64,000 bases of DNA from Advenella kashmirensis W13003 (GTDB taxonomy: Bacteria > Pseudomonadota > Gammaproteobacteria > Burkholderiales > Burkholderiaceae_B): positions 47,122 to 111,121 of the forward strand of contig NZ_KI650981.1 of the NCBI RefSeq assembly GCF_000506985.1, in the 5' to 3' direction. Position numbers and translations under genes: made by a program. This document shows positions 47,948 to 58,237 of the stretch, one piece after another; the stretch's first letter is position 1, and each line of letters opens with the position of its first letter. The notes under the pieces were generated by a model that saw only the letters and a program-made list of their open reading frames with translations, did no database searches and had not been told where the DNA came from.

Positions 47948-48089
47948 ACAGCTTCAACACCTTTAACATATTATGGATAACCCTGAGTGTAGCTTTTTTT
48001 TTATTTCACAATGAGAAAACGGGTTTATCCGGAAAAAATTTCCCCTGCCGGGCGGTCTGTTCGACTGATGCCCGGTTTTTCATTGCAAG

Positions 48090-48111
48090 GCCGTGCCTGG
48101 CTGCACGGCCA
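48090..48111 (-). terminator. Possible terminator of hemL
   Basis: On the minus strand GGCCGTGC and GCACGGCC form an 8-bp stem with a 6-nt loop just after hemL. No proper T run follows, so Rho-independent ending is doubtful. Confidence 0.35.
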
Positions 48112-48119
48112 CTGCCTGA

Positions 48120-49397
48120 TTACAGAAGCGCAAAGGCCCGGCCAGCGGCATCAAGGGTTTTCTCAATGATCTCGTCGCTATGGGCGGCAGAGACGAAACC
48201 GGCTTCGTATGATGACGGCGCCAAGTGTACACCATTGTCCAGCATGCCGTGGAAGAAGGTTTTGAAGGCCTCGTGATTGACCTCGGACGCCTGCGCGAAC
48301 GAGGTTGGCACCGTATCGCGGAAATACAGGCCGAACATGCCCCCGACCGAGTCGGCGCAGAAAGGCACGCCAGCCGCTTTGGCTTTGTCCTGCAGGCCGG
48401 CGACCAGTTTGGCCGACTGGGTTTGCAGATGTTCATAAAAGCCAGGGCGCGACAGAATCTCCAGCGTGGTCAGCCCGGCAGCCACCGATACCGGGTTGCC
48501 CGACAGCGTGCCTGCCTGATAAACCGGCCCCAGTGGCGCGATCTGGTCCATGATGTCGGCCCGGCCGCCAAACGCGCCCACGGGCATGCCGCCGCCGATG
48601 ACTTTGGCCAGGGTGGTCAGATCAGGCGTGACGCCCGACAGGCCCTGTACGCCTTGTGGACCTACGCGAAAACCGGTCATGACTTCGTCGAAAATCAGCA
48701 GGGCGCCGTGTTCACTGCACAGGCTGCGCAGGCCCGCCAGAAACCCTTCCGCGGGCTTGATCAGATTCATATTGCCGGCGATGGGTTCGACAATAATGCA
48801 GGCGATCTCCTGCCCGTATTCAGCGAATGCAGCTTTGACCGCGTCCAGGTCGTTGTAGTCCAGCACAATCGTATGGGCCACGAATTCGGCGGGAACGCCG
48901 GAAGAGGTCGGGTTGCCGAAGGTCAGCAGTCCTGAGCCTGCCTTGACCAGCAGACTGTCTGCGTGACCGTGGTAGCAGCCTTCGAACTTGATGATTTTGT
49001 TGCGGCCGGTGGCGCCACGGGCCAGGCGGATGGCGCTCATTGTGGCTTCGGTGCCGGAGCTGACCAGTCGTACTTTTTCAATGGACGGGATGCGCGCGAT
49101 AATGGCTTCGGCCAGCTGGGATTCGGCTTCGGTCGGTGCGCCGAACGACAGGCCGGATTCGGCGGCGCGCTGCACGGCCGCGACGACCTCGGGGTGGGCG
49201 TGGCCGACAATGGCCGGGCCCCAGGAACCCAGATAGTCAATGTATTGCGTGCCGTCGGCATCCCACAGATAGGCGTCTTTGGCACGCTTGATGAAGCGCG
49301 GCGTGCCACCGACCGAGCGAAATGCCCGCACCGGCGAGTTGACGCCTCCTGGGATGGATTGAAGGGCGCGTTTAAAAAGTATTTCGTTCTGGGACAT
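48120..49397 (-). CDS. hemL: Glutamate-1-semialdehyde 2,1-aminomutase
   Basis: PLP enzyme making 5-aminolevulinate in the C5 route to tetrapyrroles, the precursor for both heme and siroheme. The PLP Lys is in [17 protein letters not shown] near residue 263, and [11 protein letters not shown] and [16 protein letters not shown] are conserved. The start was placed at the ATG at 49397 ([12 protein letters not shown]); one at 49403 is two codons upstream. It lies near thiE on the same strand, separated by 150 bp. Confidence 0.94.
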   Translation of the reverse strand: MSQNEILFKRALQSIPGGVNSPVRAFRSVGGTPRFIKRAKDAYLWDADGTQYIDYLGSWGPAIVGHAHPEVVAAVQRAAESGLSFGAPTEAESQLAEAIIARIPSIEKVRLVSSGTEATMSAIRLARGATGRNKIIKFEGCYHGHADSLLVKAGSGLLTFGNPTSSGVPAEFVAHTIVLDYNDLDAVKAAFAEYGQEIACIIVEPIAGNMNLIKPAEGFLAGLRSLCSEHGALLIFDEVMTGFRVGPQGVQGLSGVTPDLTTLAKVIGGGMPVGAFGGRADIMDQIAPLGPVYQAGTLSGNPVSVAAGLTTLEILSRPGFYEHLQTQSAKLVAGLQDKAKAAGVPFCADSVGGMFGLYFRDTVPTSFAQASEVNHEAFKTFFHGMLDNGVHLAPSSYEAGFVSAAHSDEIIEKTLDAAGRAFALL

Positions 49398-49547
49398 AAT
49401 CAAATCTTCTTCGGGAAAAATGAAAGGAGTAATTGGCGGGTGACCGGCACCTCGCTATATATGACTGCAATCGGCTGAGACACGTTGCCGGGTCGTCTGT
49501 CGCGGTAAAAAGCGGAGCGTGCCGGCGGGTAAAAGCCGTGAGGGCGA

Positions 49548-50216
49548 TCACGATGGCGCTGCGTGTTCATTGAACAGAGCCGAATACCATTGCGCAGCGC
49601 CGAGAATATCGGACTCTTCAAAAAGACCCGTGATGACGGCGATACTGTCGGCGCCCGCCTCTACGGCCAGGCGGGCATTCTGGCGGTTGATACCGCCGAT
49701 GCCTACGAGAGAGGGCATATAACCGGGCTTGCGAAGTGTTTTCGCGTCCTGGAATAAAGACAGGGGGGCGCGCACCGCGTCGGGTTTGACCATGGATGGA
49801 AAAAGGGCGCCAAAGGCGATGTAATCCGGTTCGTCCTGCATGGCGGTGGCGGCCATGTCCAGACTGTCATAACACGACACGCCTACCAGCAGCGGCGGGT
49901 GATTCTGCTGTTGCACGTGGGCGCGCACGGTGGCAACGGCGGCATCGTGCCTGCCCAGATGCACACCGTCGGCGCCCAGCTCAAGGGCCAGCTTCCAGTC
50001 GTCGTTGACAATAAACAAGACGCCGGCCGCGCCGCAAATGTCGCGCAGCGATGCAGCGATGGGGCGAACCTGGTCTGCAGGCATGGTTTTTTGCCGCCAC
50101 TGCAGCACCCGCATGCCGCCCTTGCAGGCCTGGCTGACCGCCCGCCGCAGACGGTCGCCGTCATGCCATTCGGGGGTTATACCGTATAGACCGAAAGGGA
50201 AGGAGTGTGCTGTCAT
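49548..50216 (-). CDS. thiE: Thiamine phosphate synthase
   Basis: Joins HMP-diphosphate and thiazole-phosphate to thiamine phosphate. The TIM barrel shows QWRQKTMPADQV, FIVNDDWKLALELGADGVHLG with the DDW diphosphate-binding loop, and a final VGIGGINRQNARL and DSIAVITGLF. At 222 aa it is standard. It is transcribed alone, 117 bp downstream of the thiD-like gene, and completes the pathway begun by ThiC. Confidence 0.92.
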   Translation of the reverse strand: MTAHSFPFGLYGITPEWHDGDRLRRAVSQACKGGMRVLQWRQKTMPADQVRPIAASLRDICGAAGVLFIVNDDWKLALELGADGVHLGRHDAAVATVRAHVQQQNHPPLLVGVSCYDSLDMAATAMQDEPDYIAFGALFPSMVKPDAVRAPLSLFQDAKTLRKPGYMPSLVGIGGINRQNARLAVEAGADSIAVITGLFEESDILGAAQWYSALFNEHAAPS

Positions 50217-50333
50217 AAACCTGATGTGCCCGATGAAGGGCTGTAAAGAGTGTGTGGTGAGAGCTGCGCAGTTGTAGTGAGTATAGCGAGAAAGCGCGGG
50301 CAGGTGCCAGCCAGTGGAGTTTAGCCGGCACGA

Positions 50334-51143
50334 TCAGGGTTTTTGCAGTCGTTGTGCGACCAGCTTGCTCATGCCCAGTTTACGCCCGTCGGCTAGCGCC
50401 TTATGCGCATAGGTGATGGCTGTTTCGCAGGCGGTGGTCAGCGCCTTGCCCCGGGTCAGTTCGCATGCCAGCGCAGCACTGATCATATCGCCGGACTCGG
50501 GTTGTCCGGCCAGCGGAAAAAAGCCGAAGGCCATGCGACGGCTCTCGCCCTCGAGCAGGATATGCTGATGGGCTTCGTCTGGTGAAGGATAAAACAGGGC
50601 GAGACAAGATTTGGCGCCGGCAGCCAGAATGGCTTGCAGGATAACGGGGATCGAACTGTCCGTATCATGTTCGTCTTCGGGGGCCCACAGGTTCAGATAA
50701 CTGCAATCGACCACCACGCAGGCGGCCTGGGGGATCAATGTTTCCCAGGTCGCCAGCAACAGAGCCTCGATGTCGTCATCGGTACTGTCTTCGATGACGG
50801 ACGCGTATTGTGGCCCCAGATAGAGCACCAGCGGTACGTTGTCGTAATCGGCGGCGATTTGTGCAATGACACTGGCGTGGTCTGCGCTATACAGGCCGCC
50901 CGCCCGGATAGCGTGAACGGGAATGTCCTCGAGCAGGCAGCGTGCCTGGTTGTCGAGCGTTTCGTCGTTTACCGGATGGATCTCTTCAATGACCCCGGTG
51001 TCCTGAACAGTGTTGGCGGTCAGCACGGTCACCGCCTGGCAGCCGAATTGAGTGGCAGTCAGGATATCCCCGCCCAGGCCGGAGCGCCCGGTGGGGTCCA
51101 GATGATTGAAGAACAGAACGGCAGGAGCAATGGTAGGAGACAC
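50334..51143 (-). CDS. Hydroxymethylpyrimidine/phosphomethylpyrimidine kinase-like protein (divergent ThiD)
   Basis: A ribokinase-fold protein with the overall form of ThiD, which phosphorylates HMP in thiamine synthesis. The N-terminal substrate loop reads NHLDPTGRSGLGGDI where ThiD has a GSDPSGGAGIQAD-like motif, and the C-terminal anion-hole region reads ESGDMISAALA in place of GTGCTLS, with Asp in the usual catalytic-base position of the ribokinase superfamily. The changes make full ThiD activity uncertain. The start was set at GTG 51143; upstream in-frame TTG at 51191 lacks support. It is upstream of thiE and divergent from the rubredoxin gene. Confidence 0.7.
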   Translation of the reverse strand: MSPTIAPAVLFFNHLDPTGRSGLGGDILTATQFGCQAVTVLTANTVQDTGVIEEIHPVNDETLDNQARCLLEDIPVHAIRAGGLYSADHASVIAQIAADYDNVPLVLYLGPQYASVIEDSTDDDIEALLLATWETLIPQAACVVVDCSYLNLWAPEDEHDTDSSIPVILQAILAAGAKSCLALFYPSPDEAHQHILLEGESRRMAFGFFPLAGQPESGDMISAALACELTRGKALTTACETAITYAHKALADGRKLGMSKLVAQRLQKP

Positions 51144-51269
51144 GGGCAGTACAAAATGCAGGAAACAGAACGGTGAAAACAGTAGGCGCAAAAAGGCGCT
51201 GCGCAGTTTTCTTGGGAAACCGGGTCAAAGCCACTATTTTAAATTAAAATGGTGACCAAAGCGTGCATA

Positions 51270-51290
51270 GGCATGTTTCCGGAACATGCC
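51270..51290. repeat. Inverted repeat GGCATGTT-TCCGG-AACATGCC before the rubredoxin gene
   Basis: Perfect 8-bp arms with a 5-nt loop, 60 bp upstream of the rubredoxin ATG and in the divergent gap with the thiD-like gene. It may be an operator or leader hairpin. Confidence 0.5.
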
Positions 51291-51349
51291 GCAGCGCAGG
51301 TCCGGTCAATTCGTGAAGTTACATTTGAATGTTAGGAAATAACCGTATT

Positions 51350-51514
51350 ATGCGTACCTGGATGTGTTTAATTTGTGGTTGGGTTTATGATGAGGAAACC
51401 GGCGTTCCCGAAGAAGGGATTGCGCCCGGCACCAAATGGGAAGATGTTCCCCCCAACTGGGTCTGTCCGGAATGTGGTGCGCGCAAGGAAGACTTTGAAA
51501 TGATGGAAATCTGA
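51350..51514 (+). CDS. Rubredoxin
   Basis: Small electron carrier with one iron held by four cysteines: C6-x2-C9 (CLICGW) and C39-x2-C42 (CPECGARKEDF). The 54-aa length is that of a classic single-domain rubredoxin. The ATG at 51350 was chosen over the one at 51329, since rubredoxins begin close to the first Cys pair. No linked oxidase or hydroxylase gene is seen. yqgE follows 24 bp downstream. Confidence 0.95.
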   Translation: MRTWMCLICGWVYDEETGVPEEGIAPGTKWEDVPPNWVCPECGARKEDFEMMEI

Positions 51515-51538
51515 CAGGCATCAACTAAAGGAAGGACC

Positions 51539-52120
51539 ATGACTGAACACGACGACAAAAATGAATCTGCCTTTGTCAGTATGGCGAACCAGTTCCTCAT
51601 GGCCATGCCTTCGCAGACATCCGATATTTTCGAAGGTGGCGTGGTATATGTTTGCGAGCACTCGCAAGAGGGTGCACTCGGTCTGTTGCTGAACCGCCCG
51701 ACAGACTTGTCGGTCGAGCAATTGCTCGAACGCCTGGAGCTGGAAGTCAATACAGATCTGGCTGCGCAAACCGTTTTTTACGGCGGACCTGTTCAAACCG
51801 ACAGGGGCTTTGTCCTGCATCATCCCGCCGGTCACTATCGTTCCAGTGTTGTCCTGGGCGATATGGCGCTGACGACCTCGCGTGACGTCCTTGAAGACCT
51901 GGCACGCGGCGATGGTCCGCAGCAAATTTTCATCACACTAGGCTATGCGGGCTGGTCTGCCGGTCAGCTTGAAGAGGAAATTGCGGCCAATGCCTGGCTG
52001 AACGTCGGGGCAGATCGCAATATCATTTTCAACAAGCGCCCGGCCGATCGCTATACGGCGGCGCTGGCGCTGCTTGGCATTGAGCCCTCTGCGCTGTCCG
52101 GTGACGCGGGCCATGCCTGA
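51539..52120 (+). CDS. yqgE: YqgE/AlgH family protein
   Basis: A 193-aa UPF0301 protein, without a signal peptide. Conserved blocks: NQFLMAMPSQTSDIFEGGVVYVCEH near 17-41, GALGLLLNRPTDLS, and FYGGPVQTDRGFVLH. AlgH is tied to alginate regulation in Pseudomonas but the biochemical role is not known. It overlaps ruvX by 8 bp (ATGCCTGA), a pairing conserved in proteobacteria. An AAAGGAAGG ribosome binding site precedes the ATG. Confidence 0.9.
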   Translation: MTEHDDKNESAFVSMANQFLMAMPSQTSDIFEGGVVYVCEHSQEGALGLLLNRPTDLSVEQLLERLELEVNTDLAAQTVFYGGPVQTDRGFVLHHPAGHYRSSVVLGDMALTTSRDVLEDLARGDGPQQIFITLGYAGWSAGQLEEEIAANAWLNVGADRNIIFNKRPADRYTAALALLGIEPSALSGDAGHA

Positions 52121-52508
52121 CGAGACCCTGCTGGCGTTTGATGCCGGCATGAAGAAAACCGGCGTGGCACTGGGCAATACCCTCACGCGACAGGCGCGTC
52201 CGCTTTGCATTATTCGCGAGGCCACGCGGGATGCCCGTTTTGCCCGCATCGCCGCGCTGGTGCAGGAATGGCAACCGGAACGCGTTGTGGTGGGGCTGCC
52301 GCTCACACTGTCCGGCGACGAGCAGCCTGCGTCAAAATTTGCCCGGCGTTTTGCCAATCAGTTGCATGGCCGCTTCGGCCTGGTGGTGGAATTGGTCGAC
52401 GAGCGCGGATCCAGTCTGGAAGCACAGGCGCTTTTGGGAAATAACCAGGAAGATGATGCCGTGGCAGCCGCAGTTATTCTTCAACGCTATCTGGATCGCT
52501 TAAAATAA
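52113..52508 (+). CDS. ruvX: Putative pre-16S rRNA nuclease / Holliday junction resolvase-like protein
   Basis: YqgF-family RNase H-fold nuclease of 131 aa that acts on rRNA 5' processing in E. coli. Acidic residues at LLAFDAGMKKTGVALG near the N terminus, VVVGLPLTLSGDEQP in the centre and NQEDDAVAAAVILQRYL at the end fit the active site. The ATG at 52113 gives the family N terminus and overlaps the yqgE stop. pyrR follows 30 bp downstream. Confidence 0.92.
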   Translation: MPDETLLAFDAGMKKTGVALGNTLTRQARPLCIIREATRDARFARIAALVQEWQPERVVVGLPLTLSGDEQPASKFARRFANQLHGRFGLVVELVDERGSSLEAQALLGNNQEDDAVAAAVILQRYLDRLK

Positions 52509-52538
52509 CGGCACCTTTGCTAACAGGATAGGATAAAC

Positions 52539-53063
52539 ATGACAGGCAGCCTGCCCAGCGCCGAAGAACTCTACGCGCATCTGAAGCACGCCCTGAGCGA
52601 AAAGCTCAGGGACACCGACCCGGCCAGCACATACCTTGTCGGTATCTATTCGGGAGGCGCCTGGCTGGCGCGCCGGCTATGTACCGATCTGAATCTGCCG
52701 TATCAGCCCGGCACCCTCAATACCAGCCTGCATCGCGATGATTTCAGCCGGATCGGCCTGCATTCGCAGGTGCTGCCAAGCCAGGTGCCGTTCGAGATCG
52801 AAGGCAGCCATATTTTTCTGATTGACGATATTCTGTTTACCGGCCGCACCATTCGGGCCGCCCTGAACGAACTGTATGACTACGGCCGGCCAGCGTCGGT
52901 GCGTCTTGGCGTGCTGATTGATCGCGGCGGACGTGAGTTGCCGATTGCGCCCGATGTATGCGGAGGTGTGCTGCCTCTGCCGCGCGGTCGCAATTACGTG
53001 CTGGCCACCGACGACGCATTGCGTTTTACCCTGACCATGGAAGAGGAAGTTCGCCATGTTTAA
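52539..53063 (+). CDS. pyrR: Bifunctional pyr operon regulator / uracil phosphoribosyltransferase
   Basis: PRTase-fold protein; in Bacillus it binds pyr mRNA in response to UMP. The PRPP motif [17 protein letters not shown] is intact near residue 92-108. In Gram-negatives its regulatory role is less clear. No anti-terminator or terminator pair was seen in the 30 bp before it. It overlaps pyrB by 8 bp, and the order ruvX-pyrR-pyrB-pyrC' is that of pseudomonads and other proteobacteria. Confidence 0.92.
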   Translation: MTGSLPSAEELYAHLKHALSEKLRDTDPASTYLVGIYSGGAWLARRLCTDLNLPYQPGTLNTSLHRDDFSRIGLHSQVLPSQVPFEIEGSHIFLIDDILFTGRTIRAALNELYDYGRPASVRLGVLIDRGGRELPIAPDVCGGVLPLPRGRNYVLATDDALRFTLTMEEEVRHV

Positions 53064-54009
53064 CCCGCAACTGAACCGTCACGGCGAGCTGACACACCTG
53101 TTGTCCACTGAAGGCCTGCCACGCGACATTCTGACCCATATCCTGGATACCGCCCAAACCTTTGTACCCATGGCCGAGCGCGACATCAAGAAAGTACCGC
53201 TGCTGCGTGGAAAAAGCGTATTCAACCTGTTTTTTGAAAACTCCACGCGTACCCGTACCACATTTGAAATTGCCGCCAAACGCCTTTCGGCTGACGTCTA
53301 CAATCTGAATATCAATGTGTCCTCTACCGCCAAAGGGGAATCGCTGCTCGATACCATCAGTAATTTAACGGCCATGCAGGCCGATATTTTTGTGGTGCGC
53401 CATGAAGCCAGCGGTGCCCCGTATCTGATTGCCCGCAACGTCGAACCGCATATACATGTGGTCAACGCCGGCGACGGACGCCATGCGCACCCGACCCAGG
53501 GCCTGCTGGATATGTATACCATCCGGCATTTCAAAAAAGATTTTTCGGGCCTGACGGTTGCGATTGTGGGCGATATTCTTCACTCGCGCGTGGCGCGCTC
53601 CGATATCCATGCCCTGACCACGCTGGGGGCCGCCGAGGTGCGCGCCATCGGCCCGCTGACCCTGTTGCCAGGTGGTCTTGAACAAATGGGCGTGAAGGTC
53701 TTTACCGATATGCGTGAAGGCCTGCGTGATGTCGATGTTGTCATGGTGCTGCGTTTGCAGAATGAACGGATGAAAGGGGCCCTGCTGCCGTCTTCGCAGG
53801 AATATTTCAAGCATTACGGTCTGACGCGCGAAAAACTGGCTTACGCCAAGCCGGATGCCATCGTGATGCACCCCGGTCCCATGAACCGTGGCGTCGAAAT
53901 TGATTCGGCCGTGGCCGACGGACCACAGGCGGTCATTCTCAATCAGGTCACATTCGGGATTGCCGTCAGAATGGCAGTCATGAGCATCGTTGCTGGAGCA
54001 TCGCAGTGA
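53056..54009 (+). CDS. pyrB: Aspartate carbamoyltransferase catalytic subunit
   Basis: Makes N-carbamoyl-aspartate, the first committed step of pyrimidine synthesis. The carbamoyl-phosphate motif [15 protein letters not shown] is near 56-70, with [27 protein letters not shown] and [13 protein letters not shown]. The 317 aa lack the E. coli PyrI partner; in this ATCase class it teams with an inactive dihydroorotase. It overlaps both pyrR (8 bp) and pyrC' (ATGA-type, 4 bp). Confidence 0.96.
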   Translation: MFNPQLNRHGELTHLLSTEGLPRDILTHILDTAQTFVPMAERDIKKVPLLRGKSVFNLFFENSTRTRTTFEIAAKRLSADVYNLNINVSSTAKGESLLDTISNLTAMQADIFVVRHEASGAPYLIARNVEPHIHVVNAGDGRHAHPTQGLLDMYTIRHFKKDFSGLTVAIVGDILHSRVARSDIHALTTLGAAEVRAIGPLTLLPGGLEQMGVKVFTDMREGLRDVDVVMVLRLQNERMKGALLPSSQEYFKHYGLTREKLAYAKPDAIVMHPGPMNRGVEIDSAVADGPQAVILNQVTFGIAVRMAVMSIVAGASQ

Positions 54010-55298
54010 AAATAGTCATCAAAGGGGGTCGGTTGCTCGACCCGGTATCCGGTACCGACCAGATCGGTAATCTTTACATTGCAGCCGGACGCATCGTCGG
54101 CCTGGGACAGGAACCCGACGGATTTGAATCGGCGCGACAGATCGAAGCGAGCGGCAAGTGGGTGCTCCCCGGATTGGTGGACCTGTCCGTGCGCTTGCGT
54201 GAGCCCGGCTTCGAACATCGGGCCACGCTGGAGTCGGAAATGCAGGCGGCACTCGCCGGCGGTGTGACCAGTCTGGTCCTGCCGCCTGATACCGATCCTG
54301 CTCTGGATGAGCCAGGCCTGGTGGAAATGCTCAAGCATCGCGCCCGCCAGCTGCATCAGGCCAATCTGTATCCGCTGGGCGCCATGACCAACCAGCTTGA
54401 AGGCAAAATCATTACCGAGATGGCCGAGTTGACCGAAGCAGGATGCATCGCCTTTTCCCAGGCCTCTCTGCCACTGATGGATACCGGCGTTCTGCACCGC
54501 GCCATGCAGTATGCCAAAACCTACGGCTATACCTTGTGGCTGACACCGCTGGAAGCGGCGTTATCAAAAGGGGTGGCCGCCAGCGGACCGTTTGCCTCGC
54601 GGCTGGGCCTGACCGGCGTGCCCGAACAGGCAGAAACCATTGCCTTGCATACGCTGTTCGAATTGCAGAAAGTGACCGGAACGCGGCTGCATTTGTGCCG
54701 CCTGTCCAGCGCCGCCGGAATTGAACTGGTACGGCAGGCCAAGGCAAAAGGGTTGCCGGTCACCTGCGATGTATCGCTCAACCATTTGCATCTGACGGAT
54801 TTGGATATCGGATTTTTTGATAGCAATTTCCGGCTTGATCCGCCATTGCGCGGCCAACGCGATCGCGATGCCATTCGTGCCGGCCTGCTGGACGGCACCA
54901 TTGATGCGGTGTGCTCCGATCATACGCCGGTTGACGACGATGGCAAGCTGCTGCCGTTTTCAGAAGCGGAGCCTGGCGCTACCGGGGTCGAGCTGCTGTT
55001 TTCGCTGATTGTCAAATGGGCGCAGGAAGAAAAAATACCGGTTGTACAGGCGTTGGGACGGATCACGGCGGCGCCGGCCGCCATCCTGAAGGCGGGCGCG
55101 CCATCATTGCCGGGCTGCGGGGCGCTGTCTGTGGGGGCACCGGCCGATATTGCCATCGCGGATCCGGAGGCAAGCTGGACTGTCGGGCCGGACTCGCTGC
55201 AGAGTCAGAGCGCGCATACGCCTTTTTCGGGGTATGAGTTGCCGGGCAGAGTGGTCATGACTCTGGTGGGTGGACGCAGCGTCTGGGAGTGCGTGTGA
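54006..55298 (+). CDS. pyrX: Dihydroorotase-like protein, probably non-catalytic (PyrC')
   Basis: Amidohydrolase-fold relative of dihydroorotase. The family metal motif DxHxHLREPG is changed: residues 59-66 read DLSVRLRE, so both His ligands are Ser61 and Arg63. Other blocks stay recognisable (DHTPV near residue 302 and NHLHLTD). The change fits the pseudo-dihydroorotase PyrC' of Pseudomonas ATCase, which is needed for assembly with PyrB but does not turn over substrate. The start overlaps pyrB by 4 bp. A working dihydroorotase must then be encoded elsewhere. Confidence 0.85.
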   Translation: MKIVIKGGRLLDPVSGTDQIGNLYIAAGRIVGLGQEPDGFESARQIEASGKWVLPGLVDLSVRLREPGFEHRATLESEMQAALAGGVTSLVLPPDTDPALDEPGLVEMLKHRARQLHQANLYPLGAMTNQLEGKIITEMAELTEAGCIAFSQASLPLMDTGVLHRAMQYAKTYGYTLWLTPLEAALSKGVAASGPFASRLGLTGVPEQAETIALHTLFELQKVTGTRLHLCRLSSAAGIELVRQAKAKGLPVTCDVSLNHLHLTDLDIGFFDSNFRLDPPLRGQRDRDAIRAGLLDGTIDAVCSDHTPVDDDGKLLPFSEAEPGATGVELLFSLIVKWAQEEKIPVVQALGRITAAPAAILKAGAPSLPGCGALSVGAPADIAIADPEASWTVGPDSLQSQSAHTPFSGYELPGRVVMTLVGGRSVWECV

Positions 55299-56044
55299 TC
55301 AGGTCTTTGCGGTTTGTTGTCAGGGCGTTTTTTCTGATTCTGCTGTTGCTTTCGGGCCTGATGACGGCCGCGATTGCATTGCCGTTCATGAATCGTCGGG
55401 TGCAGGATGCCGTGACCAAAGCCTGGTCATGTTGTCTGATGCTGGTATGTGGTGTCAAAGTGGTGCGGCACGGCACGCCCGTGATGGATGGCCCGGTATT
55501 GTGGGTCGCCAATCACGTTTCCTGGATTGATATTTTCATCCTGAACAGCTGGCGGGCGACGTCATTTATCGCCAAACAGGAAATCCGCAAGTGGCCCGTG
55601 ATCGGGTGGCTGGTTGCCCGGGTCGGGACGGTGTTCATTGATCGCGGCCAGCGGCAAGCCATTGGCCGTGTCAGCGAAAGTATGAAGTCGCTGTTCGAAC
55701 GCAATATTTGCGTCGGGCTCTTTCCCGAAGGCACCACATCGGACGGGCTGGACGTTAAGGCGTTCAGCACCAGCCTGTTTGAACCGGCGATGCGTGCGCA
55801 AGTCACCATTCAACCGGTGGCGCTGGTGTTCTGGTATGAAGGACAGCGTAGCGGCAAAGTCGCATTTATCGGTGATCAGACCCTGGTGGGCAATATTGGC
55901 GTCCTGCTGAGTGCGCGTCAGGTATGTGTTGAGGTCTTTTGTCTGCCACCGGTCACGCAGACTGGTCAGGAGCCGCCATTGAGCAGGGCGGAGCTGGCCG
56001 CTCGGGTGCGTGACGCCATCCGCAGCAAAGTCGTTGTGCAATAA
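55289..56044 (+). CDS. plsC: 1-acyl-sn-glycerol-3-phosphate acyltransferase family
   Basis: Membrane-associated acyltransferase that adds the second acyl chain in phosphatidate synthesis. The catalytic NHxSWxD motif is seen as NHVSWIDIFI near residue 72, with the FPEGTT motif near 147. An N-terminal hydrophobic segment (about 7-30) anchors it. It overlaps pyrX by 10 bp and ends the plus-strand pyr unit. LPA specificity is inferred; related genes act on ornithine lipids. Confidence 0.85.
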   Translation: MRVIRSLRFVVRAFFLILLLLSGLMTAAIALPFMNRRVQDAVTKAWSCCLMLVCGVKVVRHGTPVMDGPVLWVANHVSWIDIFILNSWRATSFIAKQEIRKWPVIGWLVARVGTVFIDRGQRQAIGRVSESMKSLFERNICVGLFPEGTTSDGLDVKAFSTSLFEPAMRAQVTIQPVALVFWYEGQRSGKVAFIGDQTLVGNIGVLLSARQVCVEVFCLPPVTQTGQEPPLSRAELAARVRDAIRSKVVVQ

Positions 56045-56062
56045 CGGTCATACACGCCATTG

Positions 56063-56088
56063 CGGCCGGCAATGGTTAATGCCGGCCG
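56063..56088. terminator. Hairpin between convergent plsC and apaH
   Basis: CGGCCGGCA (56063-56071) pairs with TGCCGGCCG (56080-56088) around 8 nt. The arm overlaps the last codons of apaH and no T run follows, so function as a terminator is uncertain. Confidence 0.4.
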
Positions 56089-56891
56089 TGTCGCTTGCAG
56101 TCAATCTGGATGAGTTTGCGGTCGCTCAGGCGCAAGGCGGTGAGTTTGCCGCCCCATACGCAACCGGTATCCAGTGCCAGCAGGTTCTTGCGTATCAGTA
56201 GTCCCAGCGTTGACCAGTGCCCGAAAATAATCGGGATATCGCTGGTTTTGCGGTCCGGCACGTCGAACCAGGGCACCAGGCCCGGCTGGTTGCCCGGCGA
56301 ATCTTTGGCGACGAAATCCATTTCCCCGCTCGGGGTACACAAGCGCATGCGGGTAAAAGCATTGATAATCACGCGCAGCCTTTTTGACCCGCTCAGTTTA
56401 TCCTTCCATTGAACGGGCTCGTTGCCATACATTTTCTGCAGATTTTTTTGCCATTTATCGCTGATAAGCGCCTGATGTGCTTCTTCGGCCAGAGCCAGGG
56501 TTTTGTCCAGATCCCATTTGGCCATGACACCGGCATGCACCATCAGGTGCCCGGCGTCGTAATGGGCCAGCGGACGGTGCCGCAGCCAGTCGATCAGCTC
56601 GTCGACATGTTTATCCTTAAGGATGGCGTCAAACGTGTCCGACTTGTTCTGGTTGCGAATCCCGGCATACACGGCCAGCATATGCAGATCATGATTGCCC
56701 AGAATACTGACGGCACGATCGCCAAGCCGAATGACCTGTTTGAGTGTCCGCAGCGATTGCGGCCCCCGGTTGATCAGATCACCGGCAAACCAGAACCGGC
56801 AGTCGGGGTCTTTCTGAATGAGCGGATGAGCAAGCAGTTCATCCAGCGCCCCACAACATCCCTGCAAATCTCCTACAGCCCAAATATTCAT
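56076..56891 (-). CDS. apaH: Symmetrical bis(5'-nucleosyl)-tetraphosphatase
   Basis: Hydrolyses Ap4A into two ADP. The calcineurin-like metallophosphatase motifs are [23 protein letters not shown] and the late GHWSTLG. At 271 aa it has the usual length. The ATG at 56891 overlaps the lptG stop (ATGA), and the frame remains open upstream only by chance over lptG. It is the last gene of a minus-strand run. Confidence 0.93.
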   Translation of the reverse strand: MNIWAVGDLQGCCGALDELLAHPLIQKDPDCRFWFAGDLINRGPQSLRTLKQVIRLGDRAVSILGNHDLHMLAVYAGIRNQNKSDTFDAILKDKHVDELIDWLRHRPLAHYDAGHLMVHAGVMAKWDLDKTLALAEEAHQALISDKWQKNLQKMYGNEPVQWKDKLSGSKRLRVIINAFTRMRLCTPSGEMDFVAKDSPGNQPGLVPWFDVPDRKTSDIPIIFGHWSTLGLLIRKNLLALDTGCVWGGKLTALRLSDRKLIQIDCKRHGRH

Positions 56892-58066
56892 GACGCAGCA
56901 GCCTCTCCCGAAAGTGACGAACGCCGCCCGCGCGGTGTACGTCTGGCTTCCATCAGATAGAGTGCAAGCATCGCAATCAGCATTGCAATCGTATTGGGCA
57001 TCAGTGCAGTAAACCACGGTGGCAGATTTTTTAACATGCCCACATTCAGGGCCAGTTGATTGATCATGTAGAACGCGACGCCAAGCAAAATGCCCAGGAA
57101 GACTTTGCCGCCCACGCCGCCCTTGCGGGTCTGCATGAAACCGATAGGCGCAGCAATCGTAATCATGACAAGCAGGGTGAAGGGGTAGCTCAGCTTGCGC
57201 CACAACGCGACCACCTGGCGGTTGGTCTGCAGGTCGTTTTCCTGCAGATAGGAAATATAGTCGAGCAGGGAGGTCGTTGACATGCGATCCGGTTGCATCT
57301 GGCCGGCAAGCAGGCGGCTGGGCGTCAATGTTGTTTTCAGTTCAAGCGTGGGCAGGATGGTGCGCCTGGCGACATCGGATACCGGTTTGCCAGGGTCTTC
57401 AAGCGCGGCCTTGGCATCAGTCAGGCTCGTGATATGCACGACATCGTTTAGCGTGATATTTTTCTGGCCGAAATGTCCGGTCTTGGCATGATCCAGAGAG
57501 ATAAAACGGCCATTTTGCGCGTTATACGTGATGATGCGGATGTCTTCGACGCTTCCCTTGTCAAGCAGCCGGGCGATATTGATTGTACGGATATTGCCGT
57601 CAACATCGGGTTCGCGAAACCAGTGGCCTGAATTCATTTGCCCGCCACTGGCCTTGCCCAGAAATTTCAGGCTGGCTTCGCTGGTCATGAGTTCGGCACG
57701 CGGAGTTACAAACTCTGACAGAACAAATGCGCCCAGCATGAGCGGAATGGTAATTGTCCAGAGAAGGATCAGCATGGAAATGCCGCTGACCCCGGACACC
57801 CGCAGGATGACCAGCTCGTTGCGCTGCGCCAGGCTGGCCAGTGCCAGCACCGAGCCGATCAGTAAACCCACCGGCAGCAGATCGTACAGGCGCGTTGGCA
57901 ACTGTAATACTTGCAGATAAAGCAAAGACAAAAGCGGGAACTGGTCGCTGATGCTGTCGAGTTCATCGATGAGTGCAAAAAAAGTGAACAAACCCACGAG
58001 CGCAATCAGAACGCCTGCGGTCGCCCGATAGATTTCTGTCCCGAGATATTTTCTTGCTGTTTGCAT
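56888..58066 (-). CDS. lptG: LPS export ABC transporter permease LptG
   Basis: Inner-membrane component of the Lpt machine that moves lipopolysaccharide to the outer membrane. About six hydrophobic segments, with a periplasmic beta-jellyroll in the middle (about 105-280). The motif [24 protein letters not shown] near residue 68 is typical of LptG. The ATG at 58066 gives the usual N terminus; an in-frame GTG at 58090 is possible. Its usual partner lptF is not adjacent; mtgA lies upstream instead. Confidence 0.88.
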   Translation of the reverse strand: MQTARKYLGTEIYRATAGVLIALVGLFTFFALIDELDSISDQFPLLSLLYLQVLQLPTRLYDLLPVGLLIGSVLALASLAQRNELVILRVSGVSGISMLILLWTITIPLMLGAFVLSEFVTPRAELMTSEASLKFLGKASGGQMNSGHWFREPDVDGNIRTINIARLLDKGSVEDIRIITYNAQNGRFISLDHAKTGHFGQKNITLNDVVHITSLTDAKAALEDPGKPVSDVARRTILPTLELKTTLTPSRLLAGQMQPDRMSTTSLLDYISYLQENDLQTNRQVVALWRKLSYPFTLLVMITIAAPIGFMQTRKGGVGGKVFLGILLGVAFYMINQLALNVGMLKNLPPWFTALMPNTIAMLIAMLALYLMEARRTPRGRRSSLSGEAAAS

Positions 58067-58237
58067 AGGTTTTTTGGGGAAGTCGGTCACGCGCCATGTT
58101 TACGCGTATCAAGCCCGAACCGACGATTTTACTGTTGTTTGAGAGCTGATGCCAGAATAACAGGTAATGAATAGTAAATTGGCTTTGCTTTCCCGGGCGG
58201 GCGAATATCCGTCTTTATCCTCATGCGAGGGGTCGGC

